DNA of 58,927 nucleotides from Terriglobales bacterium. Lineage in GTDB: Bacteria > Acidobacteriota > Terriglobia > Terriglobales > Acidobacteriaceae. Shown here piece by piece: positions 7,963-14,994 of this stretch (position 1 is its first letter; each line of letters opens with the position of its first letter). Both the position numbers and the translations under genes were made by a program. The notes under the pieces are model-generated. The model was not told the origin of the DNA, made no database searches, and saw nothing but the letters and a program-made list of their open reading frames with translations. The stretch is from positions 1 through 58,927 of the forward strand of contig DASPRM010000128.1 of assembly GCA_035624455.1 (NCBI GenBank). The letters are read 5' to 3'.

Positions 7963-8880
7963 TCACCATCCCCGCGTTTGCAGCAGCTGTCCCTCTGTCA
8001 GCGTCGAGACCGCCAGACCCTTCATGGAGGAAGGCACGTCCTGGCTGACCTCGAGCAGAACTTTCGGGTCATTGAAGTGAGTGGTAGCCAGCACGATGGC
8101 GCGGGCACGCTTGAACGCGTCCTCAGGGTCAGCAAACTCGGTGGAATTCTTCATGAAGATACCCGAGCCGACAAAGATTGCTTCCGCCCCAAGCTGCATC
8201 ATCAGCGCCGCATCGGCAGGCGTGGCAATTCCACCCGCGGAAAAATTCGGGACCGGCAGCTTCCCGTTCTTGGCCACCATCCGCACCAGCTCATAGGGCG
8301 CTTGCAGATTCTTGGCCGCGGTATACAGCTCGTCATCGCCCATCACCGTGAGCTGTTTCATCTCACCGATAATCTGCCGCATGTGCTTTACAGCGTGCAC
8401 CACGTCCCCAGTGCCAGCCTCACCCTTGGTCCGGATCATCGCCGCGCCCTCTGCGATCCGCCTCAGCGCCTCTCCAAGATTGCGGGCGCCGCAGACGAAC
8501 GGAACTGTGAAGGCATGCTTATCCACGTGATTGGCTTCGTCAGCCGGCGTCAGCACCTCGGATTCGTCAACGTAATCGACGCCCAGTTCCTGGAGGATCT
8601 GCGCCTCGGCGAAGTGTCCGATGCGGCACTTAGCCATCACAGGAATCGAAACCGTCTCCATGATCTCTTTGATCTTCTTGGGAGAAGCCATCCGGGCCAC
8701 CCCGCCCTCGGCGCGAATCTGGGCGGGCACACGCTCTAGCGCCATCACCGCTACGCCGCCAGCGCGTTCAGCAATTTCCGCCTGTTCGGCGGTAGTGACG
8801 TCCATAATCACTCCGCCCTTGAGCATTTCTGCCAGGCCCACTTTCAGGCGAAGGCCGCTGCTTCCGTTGTTGGTTGACAT
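7963..8880 (-). CDS. pdxS: pyridoxal 5'-phosphate synthase lyase subunit
   Basis: PdxS condenses ribose 5-phosphate, glyceraldehyde 3-phosphate and ammonia into PLP in the DXP-independent route. The sequence follows the family closely: [50 protein letters not shown] and [12 protein letters not shown]. It carries the Lys of [12 protein letters not shown] used in substrate binding and a C-terminal MKGLAVSTL stretch. Length 305 is slightly above usual because of an N-terminal Asn/Ser-rich extension. It forms an operon with pdxT, the two gene products building a 12+12 complex in known cases. Confidence 0.96.
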   Translation of the reverse strand: MSTNNGSSGLRLKVGLAEMLKGGVIMDVTTAEQAEIAERAGGVAVMALERVPAQIRAEGGVARMASPKKIKEIMETVSIPVMAKCRIGHFAEAQILQELGVDYVDESEVLTPADEANHVDKHAFTVPFVCGARNLGEALRRIAEGAAMIRTKGEAGTGDVVHAVKHMRQIIGEMKQLTVMGDDELYTAAKNLQAPYELVRMVAKNGKLPVPNFSAGGIATPADAALMMQLGAEAIFVGSGIFMKNSTEFADPEDAFKRARAIVLATTHFNDPKVLLEVSQDVPSSMKGLAVSTLTEGQLLQTRGW

Positions 8881-9252
8881 GTGACGTACTCCCAGAATTT
8901 AGATAGCCATCGGCGCGCCTCGGCTGCAGGAATCGCGGGCACGCCAGGGTTAACGGGACATCTTTATTGTAGCAATTTCGCAGGGGGCGTGGCGGCAGTG
9001 AAGGGGCACGACTTCAGCCGTGCCGCAGGACGTCCTTCCTCTATTCTCACCCCGACCAAGAGATTGGATCGCCTCGGCGATCAAATCGCCCCCCGGAGGG
9101 ACTTGCTTTTCCTTGATCATCAGGAAACTCGGAGTGTTCCCCTGAAAGCCCTCCTTCGGCTTGAGTGGGAACAGCGAGAACCACGTGGGAACGGACTGTC
9201 CCGTCCGTTCAGGTCGAGGCGGCTTCGACTCAAATTCTTACTTCACCCGATC
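8881..9252. other. non-coding gap filled with hairpin repeats
   Basis: No credible gene in 372 bases. I see three structures. A hairpin GGCACG...CGTGCC at 9005-9024 lies within GGGGCACGACTTCAGCCGTGCCG. A hairpin GATCGCC-TC-GGCGATC is at 9067-9082. A copy of the two-hairpin unit plus its tail starts at about 9177. The short frame that reads through (VKGHDFSRAA) is a repeat translation and not a gene. Confidence 0.7.
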
Positions 9253-9263
9253 TTACTTCTCAC
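9177..9263. repeat. double-hairpin repeat (modules C and B) with CTTACTTCACCCGATC tail
   Basis: Reads AGAACCACGTGGGAACGGAC(T)GTCCCGTCCGTTCAGGTCGAGGC, here with a damaged second hairpin (GTCGAGGC-GGC-TTCGAC). The tail CTTACTTCACCCGATCTTACTTCTCAC runs over the stop codon of the thioesterase gene at 9253-9255, so the repeat supplies that gene's last codons. A near-identical tail occurs at 39681-39707. Confidence 0.75.
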
Positions 9264-9735
9264 TTCTCTTGGCGAGATACTTCGCGAACATCTTTTGCGG
9301 ATCAATGGCAATGAACTTCCCCCGGCTGTGTGCCAGCACTTCCCCGTTGCCGTTGCGAATCTCTGCGAGATTGTAGTGCTCGCGGCCGACGACCTTTTCT
9401 TCCCAGCCTTCGGCCGTCAGCCATTTCCCTAACGGTACCGGCTTAAGGTAGTTCACGCTCATCTCCGAGGTCAGAGCGATCACATGGCGCAGCTTATTCA
9501 CCTTGCCCATGGCTTCGTCGAGAACCGTGGCGACGATTCCACCGTGGGCATGTTTCGGCGGACCCCAATAGCGATGCGCCAGGCGGAACTTGCAGCGAAA
9601 GCGCCGCGCCTTTTCGTCGAGCACAAATTTCAACTGCAGGCCGTCAGGATTGTCTTTGCCGCAGGCAAAGCAGTAGTTGCGCGGCAGGTTGTGCTGGGCG
9701 GTACCATGCCCATGGACCGTCTTGCTCTTCGCCAT
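9253..9735 (-). CDS. PaaI-family hotdog thioesterase
   Basis: A 160-residue hotdog-fold protein. The family motif HGGIVATVLDEAMG (residues about 64-77) carries the Asp/Glu expected in acyl-CoA thioesterases of the PaaI type. VNYLKPVPLG and a closing beta-strand (VLAHSRGKFIAID) follow. A Cys pair near the N-terminus (NYCFACGKDNPDG) is an extra seen in a subset of the family and might bind metal. The substrate is unknown. The last three codons lie in a dispersed repeat tail. Confidence 0.85.
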   Translation of the reverse strand: MAKSKTVHGHGTAQHNLPRNYCFACGKDNPDGLQLKFVLDEKARRFRCKFRLAHRYWGPPKHAHGGIVATVLDEAMGKVNKLRHVIALTSEMSVNYLKPVPLGKWLTAEGWEEKVVGREHYNLAEIRNGNGEVLAHSRGKFIAIDPQKMFAKYLAKRSEK

Positions 9736-9779
9736 TCAGCGGATTTTACAGGATGGAGCAATGTACGTGCGGTAGGGCT

Positions 9780-9833
9780 AGAACCACGTGGGAACGGACG
9801 TCCCGTCCGTTCAGGTCGAGGCGTAGCCTCGAC
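9780..9833. repeat. double-hairpin repeat, best-preserved copy
   Basis: Two perfect hairpins back to back: AACGGACG-TCC-CGTCCGTT and GTCGAGGC-GTA-GCCTCGAC, joined by CAG. The flank AGAACCACGTGGG is shared with the copy at 9177. This is the reference copy for the C-B unit. It is REP/BIME-like in architecture, which is inference from structure only. Confidence 0.8.
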
Positions 9834-9910
9834 AATACCGAATGGTAGATGCGCGGGTGGCCCCAGATTGGCGCTGCGCGTTTCGGCGCTAGCCTGGGCA
9901 GATTTCGAAT

Positions 9911-9942
9911 GATTGCTGAAGGCTGAATGCTGAGTGCTCTTA
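9911..9942. repeat. module E direct repeats (CTGAATGCTGAGTGCT type)
   Basis: GATTGCTGAAGGCTGAATGCTGAGTGCTCTTA: four degenerate copies of a TGCTGA-containing unit. It runs into the stop codon of the methyltransferase gene (stop at 9940-9942). Similar runs lie at about 4091, 17738, 23536 and 23614. Confidence 0.65.
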
Positions 9943-10575
9943 CTTCGGCTTCAGCGCCACCAGTTCCGCTACCGCTTTCTCCTGAATTGTCTCGCGGTAA
10001 AAAAGGGTCCGCAGATTGGGAAAGGCGTGCAGCAGCTCATTTTGCTTCAGCAAATGCAAGGGATTGCGTGGTCCTGTGGGATAGTTAAGCTGCTCACCCG
10101 TATAGCTGGCATAGATCAGCAGGCCGCCGGGTTTAAGCGCTGCTTCCAGAGCGGCAAACAGATCACGCTGCAAATAGTAGAAGACCAGAACCAGGTCGTA
10201 GCGCTTGCGGTCGGGGCTCCAGGTGTTTAGGTCACGGACCAGAAAATCAATATTGACCCCGCGCTCGTCAGCTTTCTTCTGCGCCCTTTCAAAGGCAACT
10301 TCGGAAATATCGACCACCGAGACATTCCAGCGCAACTCCGCCAGCCAGATGGCGTGCCTTCCCATGCCTCCGGCAATGTCCAGTGCCGCGCCTGCCTTGG
10401 GATGCAGAGGGTGCACGAACTGCTCATAGGCTTCGAGCAGGAACGGGTCCGGCTCAAACGACATGGAGGGATGCTGGGAGTAGCGCCGGTTCCAGGCTTC
10501 CCGTTCGTTGGGATCGAACTCCCAGCAGCGATCCTGCAAAGGAACCTCAGCGGTTGAGTCTTTTCTGGTTTCCAT
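9940..10575 (-). CDS. class I SAM-dependent methyltransferase (TehB-like)
   Basis: A 211-residue protein with a Rossmann methyltransferase core. Motif I is ALDIAGGMGRHAIWLAE (about residues 62-78); the acidic loop is VSVVDISEVAFERA; motif IV is YDLVLVFYYLQRDLF; and the post-motif is LKPGGLLIYASYT. Small-molecule methyltransferases such as TehB share this arrangement, but no substrate can be assigned. The N-terminal AEVPLQDRCWEFDPNEREAW segment is a helical cap. Its stop codon sits in a module E repeat. Confidence 0.85.
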   Translation of the reverse strand: METRKDSTAEVPLQDRCWEFDPNEREAWNRRYSQHPSMSFEPDPFLLEAYEQFVHPLHPKAGAALDIAGGMGRHAIWLAELRWNVSVVDISEVAFERAQKKADERGVNIDFLVRDLNTWSPDRKRYDLVLVFYYLQRDLFAALEAALKPGGLLIYASYTGEQLNYPTGPRNPLHLLKQNELLHAFPNLRTLFYRETIQEKAVAELVALKPK

Positions 10576-10739
10576 TCAATCCCTTAACTGCACCTTTCAG
10601 CGGGCAAGGGCTGCTGAACACTGTTGTACGCACAGGCTCACTCGCGCCCTTGCGATATGTTGATGGTGTATCTTAAACCGTTACTAGCGCTTTGCCTACG
10701 TCGGTGCTGTACTATCAACTCCGCCAAGGAGGAGGCAGG

Positions 10740-11849
10740 ATGCCGGAGTTAAACACTGGCAGTTATCACGCCAACAACTTTTTGCGCGCTTTTCGCCGCT
10801 GGTTTGTGCCCTACGTGCAGTCCCGTGTCATGCCGGACAAATTCCGGCCGCTGCTTTCCTATCTGTTTACTGAGTGGAAATGTAACGTCGACTGCCATTA
10901 CTGCTGGGCTTTCAACAACAAAGTCAAAGGAATGACCGAAGAGACTGCCATCCGCTCGATTGACTGGCTCAAGTCGGTTGGTTGCCGGGTCATAGCCATC
11001 ATGGGCGGCGAACCCCTATTGCGCCGCGACATGATTCTCAAGGTTGTCGACTACGGCACCAAGAACGGCTTTTTTGTCTATTTGCCGACGAATGGCATCC
11101 TCATGAACGAGGACTTCATCGACAAAGTCGGGGACCGCGGTGTCGCGGCAATCAATCTCGCCGTAGATTGCGTCGAGGAAAAGCCCGGGCTGCCGAAGAA
11201 TTTTCGCCGCATCGAGAAGAACTTCAAATACCTGGTGCAGCAGCAGCGCAAGTACGGCTACATGATCGTCTTCAACACCAATATCTGCCGCAATAACATG
11301 GACGACGTGCGCGTGCTCACCGAAATTGCGCATGACAACGGCATCTCCACCGACGTCCACATCAACGAGCCTCCCTATATCGAGCAGCCGCACTTCCAGC
11401 ACCTGAATGACAATGTCACCTACATCCTTCCGCAGGATTGGCCCAAGGTGGATGAGTTGCTCGATTGGCTGATCGAGAAGAACGCCCAAGGCTACATCAT
11501 GGTCAATTCCAAGGATCACATGCGCAAGATGAAGGACTTCATGCGTGGCATCACTTATCCTTGGAATTGCCGCGCTGGACACAATTCCTGCGTCATTCGC
11601 ACCGATGGCTCGCTTGCCCCTTGCTTCCCGATGTATTCGGCTCATACCGACTGGGGCAAGATTTGGGAACCCAAGTTCGATTTCCAGCAACTGGACGAGA
11701 TGAAGAAGGTATGCAACTCGCACTGCCTCTCTACCTGCCAGTATGTGCTCGGCTACTACTACAACAATTCCAACGTAGTCCGCTGGATCCTCAAGCAGGG
11801 CCTGCACGGCTGGAGTGGGGATCAGCGTCCACAACTGGCCGAAGCCTAG
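10740..11849 (+). CDS. radical SAM protein with SPASM-like C-terminal cysteines
   Basis: A 369-residue radical SAM enzyme. The 4Fe-4S motif CNVDCHYC has Cys48, Cys52 and Cys55. MGGEPLLRRDM follows as the SAM-binding GGE motif. Late in the protein there is a second cysteine set (WNCRAGHNSC, then LAPCFPM, VCNSHCLSTC), which fits a SPASM or twitch auxiliary cluster. I chose the ATG at 10740 because AAGGAGGAGG ends five bases before it; a start at 10692 would run through that Shine-Dalgarno. Function is unknown; no obvious RiPP precursor lies beside it. A strong hairpin terminator follows. Confidence 0.85.
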   Translation: MPELNTGSYHANNFLRAFRRWFVPYVQSRVMPDKFRPLLSYLFTEWKCNVDCHYCWAFNNKVKGMTEETAIRSIDWLKSVGCRVIAIMGGEPLLRRDMILKVVDYGTKNGFFVYLPTNGILMNEDFIDKVGDRGVAAINLAVDCVEEKPGLPKNFRRIEKNFKYLVQQQRKYGYMIVFNTNICRNNMDDVRVLTEIAHDNGISTDVHINEPPYIEQPHFQHLNDNVTYILPQDWPKVDELLDWLIEKNAQGYIMVNSKDHMRKMKDFMRGITYPWNCRAGHNSCVIRTDGSLAPCFPMYSAHTDWGKIWEPKFDFQQLDEMKKVCNSHCLSTCQYVLGYYYNNSNVVRWILKQGLHGWSGDQRPQLAEA

Positions 11850-11894
11850 ACAGGCAGGACGTAAGACCGCGCCAGTCTTAGAACTTAGAGCGAA

Positions 11895-11928
11895 GTGAAG
11901 AGCTGGGAACTTATTCCCAACTCTTCAC
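11895..11928 (+). terminator. rho-independent terminator after the radical SAM gene
   Basis: GTGAAGAGcTGGGAA - CTTA - TTCCCAaCTCTTCAC: 15-base arms with one mismatch, followed by TTTCATC. It begins 45 bases after the stop codon. The T-tail is short, so efficiency is uncertain, but the stem is the strongest in this gap. Confidence 0.7.
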
Positions 11929-12047
11929 TTTCATCAGCGGAAAATTGCTTTCACTCAACCCACTGGCATGGAAATTAATTCCTACCCTTAAGACTGTATC
12001 GCCATCGACACTTGTTTTCCGGCATTATACGAAGCCGTTGTGCGCCC

Positions 12048-12311
12048 ATGACTATCGCTGAAGATCAGGTCCTGCAGCTCTGTGAAAATGCGATAGCCAG
12101 CACCGATCCCGAGGAATCCAGCCGCTACCTGACACAACTCCGTTCCATGCTTCGGGAACAATCTCTAAGCGCTCGAAATGAACTAGCCTTTCTAGAATTA
12201 CATCAGGATCATCCAGGCAAGTTGCATTCGATGGGTCGCCGGCGTGCACTTTCAGGCCGTAGCTACACCCTTATTTTTTTCCCGCGGGTTCGAGAACTGA
12301 AGAAATCCTGA
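12048..12311 (+). CDS. small hypothetical protein
   Basis: An 87-residue product starting MTIAEDQVLQLCENAIASTD. It has no signal peptide or membrane segment. Residues 5-60 look all-helical and acidic (ESSRYLTQLRSMLREQ, ARNELAFLELH), and the tail is basic. Small proteins of this flavour recur in Acidobacteria, but I know no function. The ATG at 12048 is preferred over a start at 12012 because the helix-rich part begins there. No clear Shine-Dalgarno. It is isolated between two terminators. Confidence 0.5.
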   Translation: MTIAEDQVLQLCENAIASTDPEESSRYLTQLRSMLREQSLSARNELAFLELHQDHPGKLHSMGRRRALSGRSYTLIFFPRVRELKKS

Positions 12312-12330
12312 GGAATAATCGAGAAAAAGT

Positions 12331-12355
12331 GGGCGCGATCCCCTCGATCGCGCCC
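12331..12355. terminator. bidirectional-looking hairpin terminator
   Basis: GGGCGCGATC-CCCTC-GATCGCGCCC: perfect ten-base arms. Read on the minus strand it is followed by ACTTTTTCTC, a good terminator tail for the heme protein gene ending at 12365. On the plus strand it could also stop the small gene ending at 12311, though no T-run follows there. Confidence 0.8.
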
Positions 12356-12364
12356 GGCATTCAC

Positions 12365-13663
12365 TCATAAGGAATCAAGAAACGTAAGCAACTGGTTCTT
12401 CTGGTGGGGAGAGAGCCCACGATAGTTATTAATCACGCCCGATGCCTCCCCAGCGTGGCGTAGAATCGCGTCACTCCGGGTTAACGATCCCCCGTCGTGC
12501 ATCAGGCGATCGTGCGTGCGCAGACCCCACAACGGCGCCGTACGGAATTTGTTCGCCGTGTCAGCCGGACCGTTTTGTACGATCCCGTCGCCCGTTCCCA
12601 CGTCGTGCAGCAGGAAATCGCTGAAGGGATGGAACATCTTGCTGCCCAGGGCGGGCGGCACGGTGAACGTCCCGCCGTTGATCGCGGTGCCCGCCGGCGA
12701 CGTGATCAGCGTGCGCACATGACAAGTGTTGCAGCCGACCTGGTCAAACAACTTCGATCCTGCCTGGGCATCGGGAGTGGCTGCCAGTGCCGCATCCACC
12801 GGCGGTGCCTGCGTGGCTCGCATAAAGGTAGCAAAACGGTCGATATCCTCCATGCCGTTGCTGTCAGGTGTGTCCTCGGGATCAGAGGTCGTCTTGCACA
12901 CCGAGGTCGTATCGGTTGGATTCAAGCGATTGGTAATGCCTTGCTCGTTCAGATAAGCATCGCTGGCAAAAGAAAGGAGACTGGCGTGTTGATTTTTCCA
13001 GCCAAAGCGCCCCACACGAGTGGTCACAGGAGCTTCCAGAACCGGAACCTGGATCACCTCGCCAGCGATCTGTCCCCGAGTGATTACCCGCTGGCTGAGT
13101 GAAATACCGATCAGCACGTTGCTGTCCACCGCTTCCACGAAGCCATCGCCCAGGGTATTCAGCGACATGCGGAAGGTGCGGAGAGTCTCGCTGTTGGGTG
13201 TGCGCTCCTGTGCTTCGGCACAAATCGAGCGGTCATTGATGAGGGAGCGACCAGAGATTTGCGATTGGCCGTTGTTGATCGTAACCGTTGGATTTACGAA
13301 ATTTCCCGACCCATCCTTGTGCCCTACACGCAGTTCAGACACCTGGCTGGTTCCGCCAGTCACGGGGTTCTGGTGGCAGGCGACACAAGCTTGGGCGTTG
13401 AATACCGGCCCGAGCCCTTTTTCGAATCCTTCCTGCTCTTCGAATGTGGCCTGGTCTTCAGCAAAACTGTCTCCTGCGGGTTCTGGCATGCCGTTGCTGA
13501 CACTTCTGGTGCCAGGACCATCCTCATAGGTGGGAGTAGTGAAGCCTGTCGGGGCTTCCTGGGCAGATTGGTGAGGACTTTGGCTAACGAGCAGACTAAA
13601 TGCACCGAGCGCGAGCGTCAGAAACACTGCACTCGCCACCCGCAATAGATTCGACTGCAACAT
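12365..13663 (-). CDS. secreted di-heme oxidoreductase family (DUF1111) c-type cytochrome
   Basis: A 432-residue exported protein. The signal peptide is residues 1-26 (LLRVASAVFLTLALGAFSLL). Two CxxCH heme-attachment sites are visible: CVACHQNP about residue 80, and CNTCHVRT about residue 310. The pattern EQEGFEKGLGPVFN before the first heme and GLRTHDRLMHDGGS near the end fit the DUF1111 'thiol oxidoreductase' group, related to di-heme peroxidases. The electron partner is unknown. The ATG at 13663 follows GGAAAGGAAA; an upstream in-frame start at 13687 would bury that site. It is divergent from the cytochrome oxidase operon. Confidence 0.88.
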   Translation of the reverse strand: MLQSNLLRVASAVFLTLALGAFSLLVSQSPHQSAQEAPTGFTTPTYEDGPGTRSVSNGMPEPAGDSFAEDQATFEEQEGFEKGLGPVFNAQACVACHQNPVTGGTSQVSELRVGHKDGSGNFVNPTVTINNGQSQISGRSLINDRSICAEAQERTPNSETLRTFRMSLNTLGDGFVEAVDSNVLIGISLSQRVITRGQIAGEVIQVPVLEAPVTTRVGRFGWKNQHASLLSFASDAYLNEQGITNRLNPTDTTSVCKTTSDPEDTPDSNGMEDIDRFATFMRATQAPPVDAALAATPDAQAGSKLFDQVGCNTCHVRTLITSPAGTAINGGTFTVPPALGSKMFHPFSDFLLHDVGTGDGIVQNGPADTANKFRTAPLWGLRTHDRLMHDGGSLTRSDAILRHAGEASGVINNYRGLSPHQKNQLLTFLDSL

Positions 13664-14190
13664 GCGAGTTTCCTTTCCGGAGCACACTGCGGCTCCGTGT
13701 TGGGAGTGGCCGTGCTTGTTGTGAATCGTGCTTAGATCGTGCTTTGGTGAGTGACGCTGGGATTCAGCAGCTTTGCTTGGGTCGCGCGGCCTGCGGGATC
13801 AGATCCGCAGGTTGAGGAGGGAAGCTGCTGCCCATCTCCCGGTGGCAGCAGCGGGAGGGCGACACTCTAAATCAGAAAACCCGATGTCGCGCAGTTTTTT
13901 TTCGGACCTGTACGGATGGACGATGACCGTGGAACAAAGTATACGAAGTGTGATTGGGTGAAGTTAGTAGTAAGAAGTTCGGATCGAGTGAAGTGTGAAG
14001 TATCACTGCATTAATTGTGAAGCAATCTATTCGACTTACCTGGTTCACCCGATCACCCTTACCGCTTGCCCCCGGGTAACCACAGGTAATCGTTTTGTGA
14101 TAGACTGCGCGCCATCGTTCTAGCGCACACGTGGGGACTCGGCGGCTGTGATTCAGAGACAAATTTCTGACGTTCGGAGGACTGGTAAGG
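13664..14190. other. long divergent intergenic region with stem structures
   Basis: No gene found in 527 bases between the divergent heme protein and coxB. Visible items: hairpin CCTGCGG (13790-13796) / CCGCAGG (13805-13811); a nine-base hairpin at 13824-13852 with a competing stem; GCGACA...TGTCGC (13859-13891) followed by a run of eight T (from about 13896); and degraded relatives of the CTTCACCCGATC repeat near 13955-14060 in both orientations. Promoters for both flanking units must lie here, but I could not place them confidently. Confidence 0.6.
13824..13857. promoter_or_regulatory. two mutually exclusive stems (possible switch)
   Basis: Stem 1 pairs GCTGCTGCC (13824-13832) with GGCAGCAGC (13844-13852), nine perfect pairs. 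Stem 2 pairs CTCCCG (13836-13841, inside loop 1) with CGGGAG (13852-13857). Both cannot form together. The region is about 335 bases before coxB and about 160 bases before the heme gene start on the other strand. Confidence 0.35.
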
Positions 14191-14994
14191 ATGGGCCTTG
14201 CGCTCCTGCTCGTGATTTGGGCTATTACCTTCGCTAGTTCCTACTTTTTTGCTGCACACACGTGGTGGCTCCCGCCACTGGCTTCGGCGACCGGGGGCGC
14301 AATTGACGCACAGTTCAATCGCACCTTCGTCGCGATGGGCATTGTGTTCATAGCTGCTCAAGTGGGGTTGGGACTGTTCGTCTGGAAGTACCGTGACCAA
14401 AGCGGCACCAAGGTCGAGTACTCCCATGGCAATACCCGCCTGGAAGTCATCTGGACCGCGCTGACGGCGCTGCTATTTCTTGGTCTGGCGGCGGTTGGTG
14501 CGCAGATATGGGCAGCGGAGCGCTTTGTGCCGGCTGAGCCTGGTGCGTTCCAGGTGGAAGTCACCGGCATGCAGTTTGCCTGGTATTTCCGCTATCCCGG
14601 CAAGGACGCCAAGTACGGGCGCACGCTGGCCGAGAACATCGATCCCTCCGCGGGCTCTGAAGCAGCCATTGGCCTTGATACGACAGATCCGGCCGCCAAG
14701 GACGACGTCGTCACCAGCGTTATGGTAGTGCCGGTCAACCACCAGATCGATCTTACGCTTCGTTCCGTGGACGTGATTCACAGCTTTTTTGTCCCCGCCA
14801 TGCGCTTCAAGCAGGACGCCGTTCCCGGCCTGATGATCCACATGCACCTCACGCCTGCCAAAGAAGGCGACTATGAGGTCGCCTGCGCCGAGCTTTGCGG
14901 CCTCGGTCACTACAAGATGCGCGCCATGATGCGCGTCGTCAGTCAATCGGAATTCGACAACTGGATGGCACAACGGATCGCGGAGAAGCAATAA
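14191..14994 (+). CDS. coxB: cytochrome c oxidase subunit II
   Basis: Carries electrons from cytochrome c to subunit I through the CuA centre. Two N-terminal membrane segments are present (MGLALLLVIWAITFASSYFF, and TALTALLFLGLAAVGAQIW). The periplasmic cupredoxin domain has MQFAWYFRYPGKD and the CuA site (IHSFFVPAMRFK, then CAELCGLGHYKM with both Cys, His and Met). There is no C-terminal cytochrome c domain, so it is aa3-type rather than caa3. Length 267. GGAGG lies upstream of the ATG. The stop TAA is directly followed by the coxA ATG. Confidence 0.96.
   Translation: MGLALLLVIWAITFASSYFFAAHTWWLPPLASATGGAIDAQFNRTFVAMGIVFIAAQVGLGLFVWKYRDQSGTKVEYSHGNTRLEVIWTALTALLFLGLAAVGAQIWAAERFVPAEPGAFQVEVTGMQFAWYFRYPGKDAKYGRTLAENIDPSAGSEAAIGLDTTDPAAKDDVVTSVMVVPVNHQIDLTLRSVDVIHSFFVPAMRFKQDAVPGLMIHMHLTPAKEGDYEVACAELCGLGHYKMRAMMRVVSQSEFDNWMAQRIAEKQ

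Noticed and set aside
7909-8739. 276-residue plus-strand frame over pdxS
   Set aside because: Fully antisense to pdxS; no homology by eye.
12048-12311. RiPP precursor for the radical SAM enzyme
   Set aside because: A strong terminator separates the genes and there is no leader/core pattern or Cys-rich core.
13824-13857. H-type pseudoknot
   Set aside because: The two stems cannot coexist: no bases are left to cross the nine-pair stem. Reported as alternative stems instead.
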